In this document: piece by piece, positions 15,932-24,300 of the stretch | Position numbering within the stretch: the stretch's first letter is position 1 | Layout of the letters: the number at the start of each line of letters is the position of its first letter | Notes under the pieces: model-generated | What the model saw: only the letters and a program-made list of their open reading frames with translations | Databases searched by the model: none | Told to the model about the DNA's origin: nothing | Source: Actinomycetes bacterium | Lineage (GTDB): Bacteria > Actinomycetota > Acidimicrobiia > Acidimicrobiales > RAAP-2 | Reading direction: 5' to 3' | NCBI GenBank assembly: GCA_021794655.1 | Contig: JAJYQJ010000038.1 | Location: 1 to 41,783, forward strand | Length of the DNA: 41,783 nt | Position numbers and translations under genes: made by a program

Positions 15932-17428
15932 ATGGAGACGATCGACCGCGGAGCCGATCGTCCAGGCGAGTCGCGCGATGCAGGCTCGCCATCCATCCGC
16001 TGGGCCCCTCGGGACTTGCTGGAGAGTCACAGCCCTATGAGCGATTTCCCCTACGCCGGCCGGTATGAACTGCACAGAGAACTCCCCGAGAGGGGCACCG
16101 ACCGCGAGATCCTCTTGTCTCAGCTACGTGAGATCTCCAAGACCGAAGACGCGACCTGGGAGTCAGGCAAGTGCTCTGGCACGATGTACTGCGGTGACCA
16201 CGATCACTACAACTTCTTGAACGAAGCGTTCGCGATGTTCTCACACGTCAACGCTCTCCAGCGCGACATGTGTCCGAGCGCCACCAAATTCGAGGCCGAA
16301 ATTCTAGCGATGACGTTGGACCTCTTCCACGCTGAAGCAGCGACACAGCACGAACCCGTTGGAATGATCACATCTGGAGGAACCGCGAGCATCTCCCACG
16401 CTATCCTCGCCTACCGAGAGTTCAACTCCTCTTCCAATAAGCGCCTGAAGCCCAACGTCATCAAACCCGAAACCGCGCATCCTGCATTTGACAAGGCATG
16501 CCACCTCTTTGGCATCGAGCTACGCAAAGCCCCGATAGACCCGATCGACACCACAGTCGACCTCGGCTGGGTTGTCGACCACATCGACTCCAATACGATC
16601 GCAATCGTCGGGTCCGCTTGTAACTATGGATACGGAACCATCGACGACATCGAAGCGCTCTCACAAATTGCGCTCGACAACGACGTCGGGCTCCACGTCG
16701 ACAGTTGCCTCGGCGGTTTCATCCTTCCCTTCGCCGCGGAGCTCGGTTATGACATACCAATCTTCGACTATCGCATCCCCGGGGTTACAAGCATCTCCGT
16801 CGACACCCATAAGTACGGCTACGGGCTGAAAGGTAGTTCAGTTCTAACCTTTCGAGATAAAGCCCTTCGCAACTCTCAGTACTTTTACCTCACCGACTGG
16901 AGCGGAGGGAAGTACTGTTCGCCGGGTATGGACGGTTCTCGATCCGGAGGGCTCCTGGCGGCGACATGGGCGTCCATGGTCCATCTCGGAAGAGAGGGCT
17001 ACCGTCGCTACGCCAAGGAGATCTTCGATACCTCGGCGGCGATGCAACAAGTCGTCTCGTCACACGAGGAGCTTCGAATTATCGGAAAGCCTTCGTTCTT
17101 GTTCAGCTTCACCTCCGACGTCTTCGACATCTACCACGTCAACGACTACCTCATCTCACGCGGTTGGCGATTGAACGGTCAGCAGTACCCAAACGCGATC
17201 CATATGGCCGTCACCCGGCCCCAGACCCAGCCCGGCGTCGTCAATAAGTTTGAATCAGATATCGCAGGCGCCGTTGAATACGCAAAGAGTCACACACAAG
17301 ACACACCTAGCTCAGGAGCGATCTACGGCGGCGTCAGTGGTGGAATGACCCGCGAAGCAGACGAGTTCATAAAGGTTGTAATGGAAGAGATGATGGACTC
17401 ACAACAGTCAATTCCAGCCGATGCGTAG
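15932..17428 (+). CDS. PLP-dependent lyase of the sphingosine-1-phosphate lyase family
   Basis: 498 residues. The whole core matches S1P lyases of the group II decarboxylase superfamily: ESGKCSGTMYCG, MCPSATKFEAEILAMTLDLFH, GMITSGGTASISHAILAYRE, TAHPAFDKACHLFGIELR, GSACNYGYGTIDDIEALS, LHVDSCLGGFILPF, and PGVTSISVDTHKYGYGLKGSSV with the PLP-binding Lys near residue 294. Known enzymes cleave a phosphorylated 2-amino-1-hydroxy compound into an aldehyde and phosphoethanolamine. There is no N-terminal membrane anchor, so it should be cytosolic. AGAGG precedes the ATG at 15932; a later ATG at 16037 (MSDFPYAGRY) begins the conserved part. The FGGY kinase follows after 24 nt. Its true substrate is unlikely to be a sphingoid base. 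Confidence 0.85.
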   Translation: METIDRGADRPGESRDAGSPSIRWAPRDLLESHSPMSDFPYAGRYELHRELPERGTDREILLSQLREISKTEDATWESGKCSGTMYCGDHDHYNFLNEAFAMFSHVNALQRDMCPSATKFEAEILAMTLDLFHAEAATQHEPVGMITSGGTASISHAILAYREFNSSSNKRLKPNVIKPETAHPAFDKACHLFGIELRKAPIDPIDTTVDLGWVVDHIDSNTIAIVGSACNYGYGTIDDIEALSQIALDNDVGLHVDSCLGGFILPFAAELGYDIPIFDYRIPGVTSISVDTHKYGYGLKGSSVLTFRDKALRNSQYFYLTDWSGGKYCSPGMDGSRSGGLLAATWASMVHLGREGYRRYAKEIFDTSAAMQQVVSSHEELRIIGKPSFLFSFTSDVFDIYHVNDYLISRGWRLNGQQYPNAIHMAVTRPQTQPGVVNKFESDIAGAVEYAKSHTQDTPSSGAIYGGVSGGMTREADEFIKVVMEEMMDSQQSIPADA

Positions 17429-17452
17429 CTCCAGGAGTACTCGAGGTCCCGG

Positions 17453-19096
17453 GTGCATACTAACGACGTAGTCCTCGCGGTAGACCTTGGCACAGGTGGT
17501 CCCAAGGTCGCGTTGGTACGCACCGACGGCCACGTCATCGCCCACGAGCTGACAACCGTAGAGACGAAGCTCCTTCCAGGTGGAGGAGCGACACAAGATC
17601 CAGATAGCTGGTGGGACGCGATAGTCACTTCGACCGCTAACTTGCTCGACTCCAACATCGTGAAACGCGAGGACGTAGTCGGAGTCACATGTACGGGCCA
17701 GTGGGGCTCCACCGTAGCAGTCGATCGTCACGGCCACGCGCTCGGAGACTGCCTGCTGTGGATGGACACAAGAGGGCATCCCTACTCGTCGCGCCTAATG
17801 GGCGGGCTAGGACCGATTGAGATCGAAGGATACGGAATCACCAAAGTCATACGCTTCATACGAAAGACGGCGGGAGCGCCGGCCCTTCAAGGAAACGATC
17901 CGCTCGGCCAGATCCTCTACCTTAAACACGAAGAACCGGAGATATTCAACAACGCGGCCTACTTTCTCGAGCCCGTCGACTTCTTGACGATGCGCTTTTG
18001 CGGTAGAACAACCGCGACACCGGCCTCGATGATCCTGTCTTGGATCGTCGACATCAGAGATCTGAACAGCCCCCGCTACGCATCGGACCTCGTAAGGATC
18101 ACAACACGAGACCCCAAGCACCTACCCGAGCTGGTTCCCACCGGATCCGTTGTCGCCACGATAACTCCAGAGGTCGCCGCAGCCACAACCCTTCCACAAG
18201 GCATCCCGGTCATCGCCGGACTACCAGACATTCTCTCGGCCGCCACCGGTTCTGGGGCGCTCGACGACTTCCAAGTCCACATGGCAGTCTCCACCACATC
18301 TTGGATGTCCTGTCACGTTCCGTTCAAGAAGACCGACCCATTTCGTCAGATCGCGACAGTTCCAGGAGTTCTCCCCGGCCGATACGCGCTCGCCAACAAT
18401 CACGACACCGCCGGCGTATCCCTCCAGTGGTTCCGTGATTCGATATTCGCCTCCGGGGAAGAATACAACGTCGGAGGGGCCGGAGGGGCCGGGGGGGCCG
18501 CCGGATCGCCCAGTGACGCCCGAACACCGTCATACTCCACACTCGATCAGATAGCCGAACACGTTCCTCCTGGAAGCGACGGAGTCATCTTCACGCCCTG
18601 GCTCTCCGGGGAGCGATGCCCAGTAGAGGATCGAACAGTTCGGGCTTCGTTTATCAACCTCTCTCTCAAGACGACCCGAGCCGAGATGACTCGAGCGCTC
18701 TTGGAAGGGGTCGCGTACAACGCTCGTTGGATGCAAGATGCAGTCGAGCATTTCTTGAAGCGCCGGGTTGGCCCGATTCGCTTCATAGGAGGAGGGGCGA
18801 CCTCTGATATCTGGTGCCAGATACACGCCGACGTCCTCGATCGCAGGGTTGAGCGAGTTCGCGATCCTCTGCTCGCAAACCTCGCGGGCGCCGGGATCTA
18901 CGCAGGAATCGCGCTCGGACTGCTCGACGTCGCACAGGCGGCCAACGCCGTCAGCGTCGAACACGTCTTCGAGCCCGACCCCGAGAACCGCACTACCTAC
19001 GACGAGCTCTACTCTCACTTCAAAGACGTCTACAAGCAGCAAAAACGAATGTTCAAAACGCTCAACCGAGAGCGTCGTCCTTCCAGCGTACGGTAA
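17453..19096 (+). CDS. FGGY-family carbohydrate kinase
   Basis: 547 residues, slightly long for xylulokinase or glycerol kinase types (about 490-510). The N-terminal ATPase-fold motif AVDLGTGGPKVALV and the block TCTGQWGSTVAVDRHGHAL are FGGY features, with LLWMDTRG as the next landmark and the C-terminal IRFIGGGATSDIWCQIHADVLDRRVERV containing the nucleotide-binding Gly-rich loop. Part of the extra length comes from a 9-bp microsatellite (Gly-Gly-Ala run, near residues 341-350). The GTG start is 24 nt after the lyase, so the two are one operon. I infer that it phosphorylates the lyase substrate or a related polyol. Confidence 0.85.
   Translation: MHTNDVVLAVDLGTGGPKVALVRTDGHVIAHELTTVETKLLPGGGATQDPDSWWDAIVTSTANLLDSNIVKREDVVGVTCTGQWGSTVAVDRHGHALGDCLLWMDTRGHPYSSRLMGGLGPIEIEGYGITKVIRFIRKTAGAPALQGNDPLGQILYLKHEEPEIFNNAAYFLEPVDFLTMRFCGRTTATPASMILSWIVDIRDLNSPRYASDLVRITTRDPKHLPELVPTGSVVATITPEVAAATTLPQGIPVIAGLPDILSAATGSGALDDFQVHMAVSTTSWMSCHVPFKKTDPFRQIATVPGVLPGRYALANNHDTAGVSLQWFRDSIFASGEEYNVGGAGGAGGAAGSPSDARTPSYSTLDQIAEHVPPGSDGVIFTPWLSGERCPVEDRTVRASFINLSLKTTRAEMTRALLEGVAYNARWMQDAVEHFLKRRVGPIRFIGGGATSDIWCQIHADVLDRRVERVRDPLLANLAGAGIYAGIALGLLDVAQAANAVSVEHVFEPDPENRTTYDELYSHFKDVYKQQKRMFKTLNRERRPSSVR
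18473..18499 (+). repeat. 9-bp tandem repeat in the FGGY kinase gene
   Basis: Two identical units (GGAGGGGCC) and a third with one change (GGGGGGGCC) encode Gly-Gly-Ala three times. It is in frame and probably a flexible surface loop. Confidence 0.75.
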
Positions 19097-19180
19097 CTTC
19101 CTCGTCGACTTGATAAACCTTGGCAAGGCTAGTTTTGAGCACCGGCCGGACGGTCGCGGCAGTCTGGGTACAGTTTGGCG

Positions 19181-20782
19181 ATGGAGGAGTTCGACTACGT
19201 CGTCGTTGGGGGCGGATCAGCAGGTTGTGTCGTCGCGAGTCGGCTGAGCGAGGATCCCTCGGTAAAGGTGTGCTTACTCGAGGCCGGCGGCGAGGGACGG
19301 GATGTACTGATTCGCGCCCCGTTGGGCTTCGCCCTCGCAATGCCACGTGGCATCAACAGCTGGAACTACCAGACGGTGCCCCAGCCGGGTTTCAATGGGC
19401 GTCGTGGCTTTCAGCCGCGCGGCAAGGCGCTCGGCGGCTCGAGTGCGATCAACGCGATGATCTACGCCCGAGGACACCGTTTGGACTACGACAACTGGGC
19501 AGCGTTAGGAAACCCGGGTTGGGGCTACGACGACGTACTTTCGTACTTCAAGAAATCCGAGGCAAACGCGATCCACCGAGACTCCCCCTACCATGGAGTT
19601 GACGGTCCCTTACACGTTACAGACTTGCGGAGTCCGAGCCCTCTCAACGACGTGTTCTTGGAGGCGTGCCAGTCACAAGGCATCCCCTTCAACCCGGACT
19701 TCAACGGTGCGGAGCACCACGGCTGCTACCACGTCCAAGTCACGCAGAACGACGGAGAGCGTCACAGCGTCGCTGCCGCCTTCATCCATCCCAACATGGA
19801 TCGCCACAACCTCGACGTGCGCACCGGCGCCCACACCACTCGGGTCCTCTTCGACGAGCGCCGCGCGACCGGTGTCGAGTACGAACGAGGCGGTCAGATC
19901 CACGCCTTAGGCGTGCGCCGTGAAGTGGTGATGTCAGCCGGGGCCTTCGGTTCGCCCCAGATCCTGATGGCCTCGGGCCTGGGGCCGGGTGATCACCTTC
20001 AGGGACTCGGGATCACTCCAGTCCTCCACATACCTGGAGTCGGCCAGAACCTACAGGACCACATCTCGGCTCTGTTGATCTACCGGTCACTCGTCCCTGA
20101 TCACACCATCGGCATCTCCCCGACTGGTGTGGCTCGATTGATCAAAGCGATGTGGACGTGGCACCGGCACCGCTCGGGACTGATCACCAGTTGCGCCGCG
20201 GAGTCCGGCGTCTGCTACCGAACAACTCCCGACGTCGAGGTCTCCGATATCGAGATGGAGCTGATCGTCGGCATCGGCGACGATCACGGACGTAAGCTCC
20301 ACCTCGGTCACGGCTACTCGGCACACCTGCTCCTCGCAAGACCCAAGAGCGTCGGCGAAATAAGGCTCGCCAGTCTCGACACGCGGGTTGCACCCCTGAT
20401 CGATCCGAAATACTTCAGCCATCCCTACGACATGGAGACACTCGTCAAAGGGGTCCAGATAGCGCTCGACATCATGAACAGCCGCGCCTTTGACCGATAC
20501 CGCGGCGAGATGCTCATTCGATACGACCGAGACGACCCCCGCCAGATCGAGGAGACCTTGCGTCAGTACGCCGATACCGAGTACCACGTCTGTGGAACCT
20601 GCAAGATGGGCCCAGACAGCGACCCGGCGGCGGTCGTCGACGCGCAGCTGAGGGTACGTGGAATCAGCGGCCTCAGGATCGCCGACGCATCGGTGATGCC
20701 GTGTGTGACGAGCAACAACATCAACGCGGCCGTCATCATGATCGGCGAGAAGTGTGCCGACATGATCAAGCAGACGGCCTAG
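19181..20782 (+). CDS. GMC-family FAD oxidoreductase (choline dehydrogenase-like)
   Basis: 533 residues, FAD-dependent alcohol dehydrogenase or oxidase. The dinucleotide motif DYVVVGGGSAGCVVASRLSE opens the protein, and LLEAGG marks the end of the ADP-binding fold. The GMC signature 1 region (PRGKALGGSSAINAMIYARGH) and signature 2 (SAGAFGSPQILMASGLG) are clear. The C-terminal active site has YHVCGTCKMG (His) and SNNINAAVIMIGEK. The ATG at 19181 is preferred over the TTG 6 nt earlier; no Shine-Dalgarno site is obvious. Substrate unknown; the gap from the kinase is 84 bp, so it may have its own promoter. Confidence 0.87.
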   Translation: MEEFDYVVVGGGSAGCVVASRLSEDPSVKVCLLEAGGEGRDVLIRAPLGFALAMPRGINSWNYQTVPQPGFNGRRGFQPRGKALGGSSAINAMIYARGHRLDYDNWAALGNPGWGYDDVLSYFKKSEANAIHRDSPYHGVDGPLHVTDLRSPSPLNDVFLEACQSQGIPFNPDFNGAEHHGCYHVQVTQNDGERHSVAAAFIHPNMDRHNLDVRTGAHTTRVLFDERRATGVEYERGGQIHALGVRREVVMSAGAFGSPQILMASGLGPGDHLQGLGITPVLHIPGVGQNLQDHISALLIYRSLVPDHTIGISPTGVARLIKAMWTWHRHRSGLITSCAAESGVCYRTTPDVEVSDIEMELIVGIGDDHGRKLHLGHGYSAHLLLARPKSVGEIRLASLDTRVAPLIDPKYFSHPYDMETLVKGVQIALDIMNSRAFDRYRGEMLIRYDRDDPRQIEETLRQYADTEYHVCGTCKMGPDSDPAAVVDAQLRVRGISGLRIADASVMPCVTSNNINAAVIMIGEKCADMIKQTA

Positions 20783-20911
20783 ACCCAGCCACCGACACGC
20801 TGGCATAAGGTGTGAATAGAGCGGTCCGCCAGGGCGACGCTGCCGTTCGATTGGTTTGATGCTCCCCATTCGCTCGTAGCTGTCCGTAGCCACTTATGCA
20901 ATAGTTATACG

Positions 20912-21115
20912 ATGACGAGGACAATCCCACAGCGAGAGTTGCGGAACGACAACGCAAAGGTGATCGCGGCCGTCGTCGCCGGCGAGACGTTCGTCGTCAC
21001 GCGCAACGGCGTACCAGTTGCAGAGCTGCGTCCGATCCAACAGACGCGGCGGGCCTTTGTCCCTATCGCTGAGCTTCAAGCGCTCGCCACGACCGGACGA
21101 CGGATCGACCAATAA
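20912..21115 (+). CDS. Phd/YefM-type antitoxin
   Basis: 67 residues. The N-terminal RTIPQRELRNDNAKVIAAVVAGETFVVTRNGVPVAELRP matches the Phd/YefM DNA-binding fold (strand-helix-helix-strand), and the C-terminal tail would bind the toxin. Its partner, the PIN toxin starting at 21161, is interrupted by a stop codon, so this antitoxin seems orphaned. It might still repress its promoter or neutralise related toxins. Confidence 0.8.
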   Translation: MTRTIPQRELRNDNAKVIAAVVAGETFVVTRNGVPVAELRPIQQTRRAFVPIAELQALATTGRRIDQ

Positions 21116-21160
21116 CGCTTTAGAGCAGATCTTGACCGGGTCGTAGACCAAGACCTTTAG

Positions 21161-21586
21161 ATGCCGACTGGCTTACTCGACACCTCGGTCATCATCGACT
21201 GGGACGACCCGATGGTCGCCGCGGCTCTTCCAGAATAGGTCGCTGTGTGTGTGATTACGCTCGGTGAACTCGCTGCTGGGCCACACCTCGCGACCCCCAG
21301 CTCCGAGGGCGCGCGGCGTCAAATTCGTCTCCAACAGGTAGAGGCGAGCTTCGAGCCACTCCCCTTCGACGCCTCGGCAGCTCGGAGCTACGGACAGATC
21401 GTGGCAGCTATCGCGGAGACGGGTCGTTCGCATCGACGACGTGTCGCCGACCTACTGATCGCCGCCACCGCTCACGCTAACGGCTTAGCTCTCTACACGC
21501 GAAATCCCGACGACTTCGGCGTATCGGCGCTCATCGCATCGCATGTTGTTGCACGCATCTCGGCATCTCATCCGCGCACTTCATAG
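21161..21586 (+). pseudogene. VapC-like PIN toxin with in-frame stop
   Basis: The frame starts MPTGLLDTSVIIDW (first catalytic Asp) and reads through a TAG at 21236-21238 (codon 26) into the rest of a normal PIN domain: ELAAG (Glu), RRVADLLIAATA (Asp) and NPDDF. Both sides are in the same frame, so only the one stop separates them. The downstream piece could start at a GTG (21245), but that would lack the first catalytic Asp. Inactivation by a nonsense mutation is the simplest reading; a sequencing error or suppression cannot be excluded. Confidence 0.78.
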
Positions 21587-21777
21587 AGCTCGGCGGCGCG
21601 TCAGCCAACGCACGACCGTAGCCGAGGACCAATTATCACACCGACACCGCGTCCTGGCTAAAAGCTCTCGCGATTGGGTACTTGAACTCTCACGAGACAA
21701 GCTCAGAGTCACCAGGGCCGCTACCTCTCGATGCGACTACTTCAAGAGATCTCTCGCCTGCATGATCTCCTGAGCGA

Positions 21778-21783
21778 TATAGC
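21778..21783 (+). promoter_or_regulatory. -10 box of the relBE-like operon
   Basis: TATAGC ends 7 nt before the ATG at 21791, so the transcript is predicted to be leaderless. No Shine-Dalgarno site is seen, which agrees. Confidence 0.4.
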
Positions 21784-21790
21784 CTTACTT

Positions 21791-22081
21791 ATGGTCGTTC
21801 CAGCTTCCGAACAGGTCTCCCTGGCGGATGCGAAGGCACGTCTGTCCGAGGTCGTCGAAGGGATCGAGACCGAGCATCGTCGGGTCGTGATCACCAAACA
21901 CGGACGGCCAACTGTGGTCGTGCTGGCAGTCGAGGATCTCGAGGCGCTCGAAGACACGCTCGACATGCTCTCGGATCCAGACGCCATGGCCGACCTTCGC
22001 GAGGCAGCGACCGCCCGTCGGACCGGAAAGACGATCGACCTGACCAAGGAGGAGGCACGCGTCCGCTGGTCGCGTGGGTGA
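21791..22081 (+). CDS. RelB/Phd-family antitoxin
   Basis: 96 residues from ATG 21791. VSLADAKARLSEVVEGIETEHRRVVITKHGRPTVVVLAVEDLEALEDTLDML is a classical Phd/YefM-RelB antitoxin DNA-binding domain, with an acidic, flexible C-terminus that would wrap the toxin. The stop overlaps the RelE start by 8 bp, the usual coupled arrangement. The frame is open upstream to 21731, but the extra residues look unrelated. It likely autoregulates its own leaderless promoter. Confidence 0.85.
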   Translation: MVVPASEQVSLADAKARLSEVVEGIETEHRRVVITKHGRPTVVVLAVEDLEALEDTLDMLSDPDAMADLREAATARRTGKTIDLTKEEARVRWSRG

Positions 22082-22352
22082 AGACGGCCTCGGGTGGTCA
22101 CCGCCTGCAGTGCGCCAACTCGACCGCCTCGCGTCATCCTCACCACGGGTCGTAGGCGCGGTCGTCGAGTTCTGTTTCCGACGCCTGATTGCCGACCCTC
22201 GCCGAATCGGACGCCTGCTCGAACGGGAACTCGAAGGCTGGTACAGCGCACGAGTCGGGGCCTACCGCGTGATCTACTGGATCGGCGAAGACGAGCTCAT
22301 CGTCTACGTCGACCGCGTCAACTACCGAAGCGACGTTTATCGTCCCAAGTAA
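22074..22352 (+). CDS. RelE/ParE-family toxin
   Basis: 92 residues, GTG start inside the antitoxin's final codons. PPAVRQLDRLASSSPRVVGAVVEFCFRRLIADPRRIGRLLERELEGWYSARVGAYRVIYWIGEDELIVYVDRVNYRSDVYRP follows the RelE pattern, including the YRVIYWI strand and the C-terminal R-x-DVYRP. RelE toxins cleave mRNA in the ribosome; ParE relatives poison gyrase, and the two are hard to separate by eye. The reading frame is intact, unlike the two flanking toxin-antitoxin modules. Confidence 0.85.
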   Translation: MGEDGLGWSPPAVRQLDRLASSSPRVVGAVVEFCFRRLIADPRRIGRLLERELEGWYSARVGAYRVIYWIGEDELIVYVDRVNYRSDVYRPK

Positions 22353-22548
22353 ACCTCTTCACACACGCTCGCGCGCTTCGAATATCGACACGAGACCCCT
22401 AACGAGCTGGCCCGCTACAATACTTAGAAGGGCTTTGGCTGACGACGCCGACGGATATCACCGGGTCGTCTGTCCCGCAGTAGCCGACAAACTCCGCTGC
22501 CCGCTACGGGCCGAATCGCTAGCACTATCCTTTGATCGTCCTGAGATT

Positions 22549-22641
22549 CTAATCCGTTCCCCGGAGAAGGGCCCTACGCTCGATCATCGTCGATGCCTCG
22601 TCGATGTGTGCGACATAGAACACGTCATCGTGCTCGCTCAC
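22549..22641 (-). pseudogene. HEPN (DUF86-like) toxin, truncated remnant
   Basis: Thirty codons starting GTG at 22641, overlapping the MNT stop. SEHDDVFYVAHIDEASTMIERR resembles the first helix of HEPN toxins (commonly SEHDDxxYLxHIxDAxxxIERY). The frame then stops; the catalytic R-x4-6-H motif is absent, so it cannot act as a toxin. No more of the gene is seen downstream (22353-22548 has no coding signal). Confidence 0.55.
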
Positions 22642-22945
22642 AACGGCACCAGTTGCGCTTCCACCTTCGGGCGAACCAATTCGTCGAGTCGGTTCCCGAC
22701 TTGGACATGGTGTCCGAGTAACTCCTCGACCTCGCGGGCGAAGCGAAGAGCTCGAGTCCCCGATGGCCAATCTCGAAATCAACCAAGCGATCGATATCAC
22801 TCATGGGAGTCGCCTCGCCGCGGGCGACAGACCCGAAGACCCTGACGTTGGAGACGCCCCGCCGGGAGGCGACACAAAGGATCTCGTCACGATGAGCCCT
22901 CAACAACCTCAGGGTTGGAGCCTGCAGCTCGTCCAACACCTCCAC
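22638..22945 (-). pseudogene. MNT nucleotidyltransferase antitoxin, frameshifted
   Basis: The first part reads MEVLDELQAPTLRLLRAHRDEILCVASRRGVSNVRVFGSVARGEATPMSDIDRLVDFEIGHRGLELF, with an intact GS-x-x-RG and D-x-D nucleotidyltransferase motif. Near 22734-22745 one base appears to be missing; moving to the next frame restores the normal family C-terminus (REVEELLGHHVQVGNRLDELVRPKVEAQLVPL) and a stop that overlaps the HEPN start as GTGA. It belongs to a HEPN/MNT toxin-antitoxin pair whose toxin is also broken. Confidence 0.72.
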
Positions 22946-23235
22946 TCACGGTCTTGCCTTCTTCCTGGCTGAAGCTGGGGGCTTTTGCTCGCATCTTGGT
23001 CGTGGCCTTGCATGTTGTTCTGTTCTCCTCCGATGCGACCTGACATCTGCTACCGACACCATTGACCATAGCGAACCCGAAGCCCAAACGGGCCTCCTCC
23101 GACCTCCAGTCCCCCACATCGAGGTCGAGAGCCGATCCGCGGTACGGCCCTTCTTACCGATAGCGCTCGCCTGTACACATCCGACGGCGACGAACCCTCC
23201 CGCGATCGGAAAGGTTCGACCACCGTCAGGGTCGG

Positions 23236-23309
23236 CGCCCCCGGCAGGAGTCGAACCCGCAACCTGGTGGGTAGAAGCCACCCGCTCTATCCAGTTGAGC
23301 TACAGGGGC
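23236..23309 (-). tRNA. tRNA-Arg (UCU)
   Basis: Full cloverleaf on the minus strand: acceptor GCCCCTG/CGGGGGC, D-arm GCTC/GAGC, anticodon stem GGTGG/CCACC with loop CTTCTAC (anticodon TCT), and T-arm GCGGG-TTCGACT-CCTGC. CCA is not encoded. It reads AGA/AGG codons. Confidence 0.93.
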
Positions 23310-23487
23310 AGAGCTACGCCGCTAAATACGCCGACAAGCGTTCGTCGTCAACGGTCAACCAGAGTAACCCAATCCCTGTCGATACGCGAATTTTCCTCGT
23401 CAAACTGCCTTTCAATAGCTTACCGGCTCTGATCCGGCCGCTCGTCGTGCGATACCGATCGCGACTGTGGCAAACTGGTAACTCACG

Positions 23488-23564
23488 GTGGGCGTAGCTC
23501 AGCTGGTCAGAGCGCCGGGATGTGGCCCCGGAGGCCGCGGGTTCGAACCCCGTCGCTCACCCCA
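23488..23564 (+). tRNA. tRNA-His (GUG)
   Basis: Cloverleaf on the plus strand: acceptor GTGGGCG/CGCTCAC, D-arm GCTC/GAGC, anticodon stem CCGGG/CCCGG with loop ATGTGGC (anticodon GTG), T-arm GCGGG-TTCGAAC-CCCGT. The discriminator is C and the 3' CCA is encoded (23562-23564). A G precedes position 1 (23487), as required for the G-1 of tRNA-His. Divergent from tRNA-Arg, 178 bp apart. Confidence 0.93.
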
Positions 23565-23883
23565 ATATCTCCGCGACACGGTGGCCTCGTCCATAATTGA
23601 ACCTGCACTGGTCGGGGAACGTGCTTCTGGGAGACATCATGTTTGGTCGCGCGCTCCGACCGGTGGAACTGGCCCACCCGTTGGTGAATGCTTCGGCGCC
23701 AGCCGGTCACCGGAAGCTCATGGCGGAGCTGAACGCGCGCGGCGTCTCCTATCGGCCCAGGGGAATACTCTCACAGTTCTCTATGACGGTCGCGCGCTGT
23801 CGTGCCTTCGTATGGCGGGCAAGCGCGCCACATAACGTCCAGACCTTTCCACGTAGCAAGCCGCCCTGATCGCCGGGAGGAAG
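23565..23883. other. Intergenic region with no confident gene
   Basis: About 320 bp between tRNA-His and vapC. An open frame at 23597-23869 on the plus strand (90 codons) has no recognisable family and no Shine-Dalgarno site; parts such as HRKLMAELNARGVSYRPRG faintly recall serine-recombinase tails, but I would not annotate it. No repeat of the tRNA-His 3' end was found, so there is no visible att site here. Confidence 0.4.
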
Positions 23884-24300
23884 TCACATTTCGAGCGTGA
23901 GAGAAGCGGGGTCGATCGCGATCCCGACAACCCTTCCCAGTCGGGTGAGGTCAGCGTCGTGGGCGAGCAACGTGGCATCGTTCCGGCGCGCGACCGACGC
24001 GATCATGCAGTCGATCAGGCCTCGCGGCGTGACTCCGGCTCGTCGGCACAGGCGGTAGATGCGCGCCGCTGCCTCGAAGTCCGCCGCCGCGTCGAACGGG
24101 AGCAGATGGAACCGCAGGAGCAATCTGCGCAGGTCTTCTTCCCGGCCGTCTGCCTTGGCCCCTGCCATGACCTCCATCATCACCAGTTCCGTAGTCGCAA
24201 GTGGGCCGTCATCAGCGATGAGCTCGGACACTCGGTCGTCTACCGGACTCCCCGTTGCCCTGTCGTACTCGACCCATGCCGACGTGTCGGCCAGGATCAT
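23884..24300 (-). CDS. vapC: VapC toxin (PIN domain ribonuclease)
   Basis: 138 residues. The four PIN catalytic acids are visible: LADTSAW (Asp5), MMEVMAG (Glu), LIDCMIAS (Asp) and HDADL (Asp). The length suits VapC (125-140). VapC toxins are Mg-dependent RNases that often cut tRNA or rRNA. The ATG overlaps the vapB stop as ATGA, so translation is coupled. The frame is intact. Proximity to tRNA-His and tRNA-Arg is noted, but no target can be inferred. Confidence 0.9.
   Translation of the reverse strand: MILADTSAWVEYDRATGSPVDDRVSELIADDGPLATTELVMMEVMAGAKADGREEDLRRLLLRFHLLPFDAAADFEAAARIYRLCRRAGVTPRGLIDCMIASVARRNDATLLAHDADLTRLGRVVGIAIDPASLTLEM

Noticed and set aside
19118-19128. CCTTG-G-CAAGG palindrome upstream of the GMC gene as an operator
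   Set aside because: Arms of only 5 bp with a 1-bp centre; too likely by chance to annotate.
21236-21238. Programmed read-through or recoding of TAG in vapC
   Set aside because: No supporting downstream structure or precedent seen; nonsense mutation is simpler.
22435-22845. Plus-strand open frame of 136 codons over the HEPN/MNT remnant
   Set aside because: Opposite strand carries recognisable HEPN and MNT sequence; the plus frame has no family resemblance.
23488-23564. tRNA-His as an attachment site for an integrated element
   Set aside because: No second copy of the tRNA 3' end and no integrase gene found nearby.
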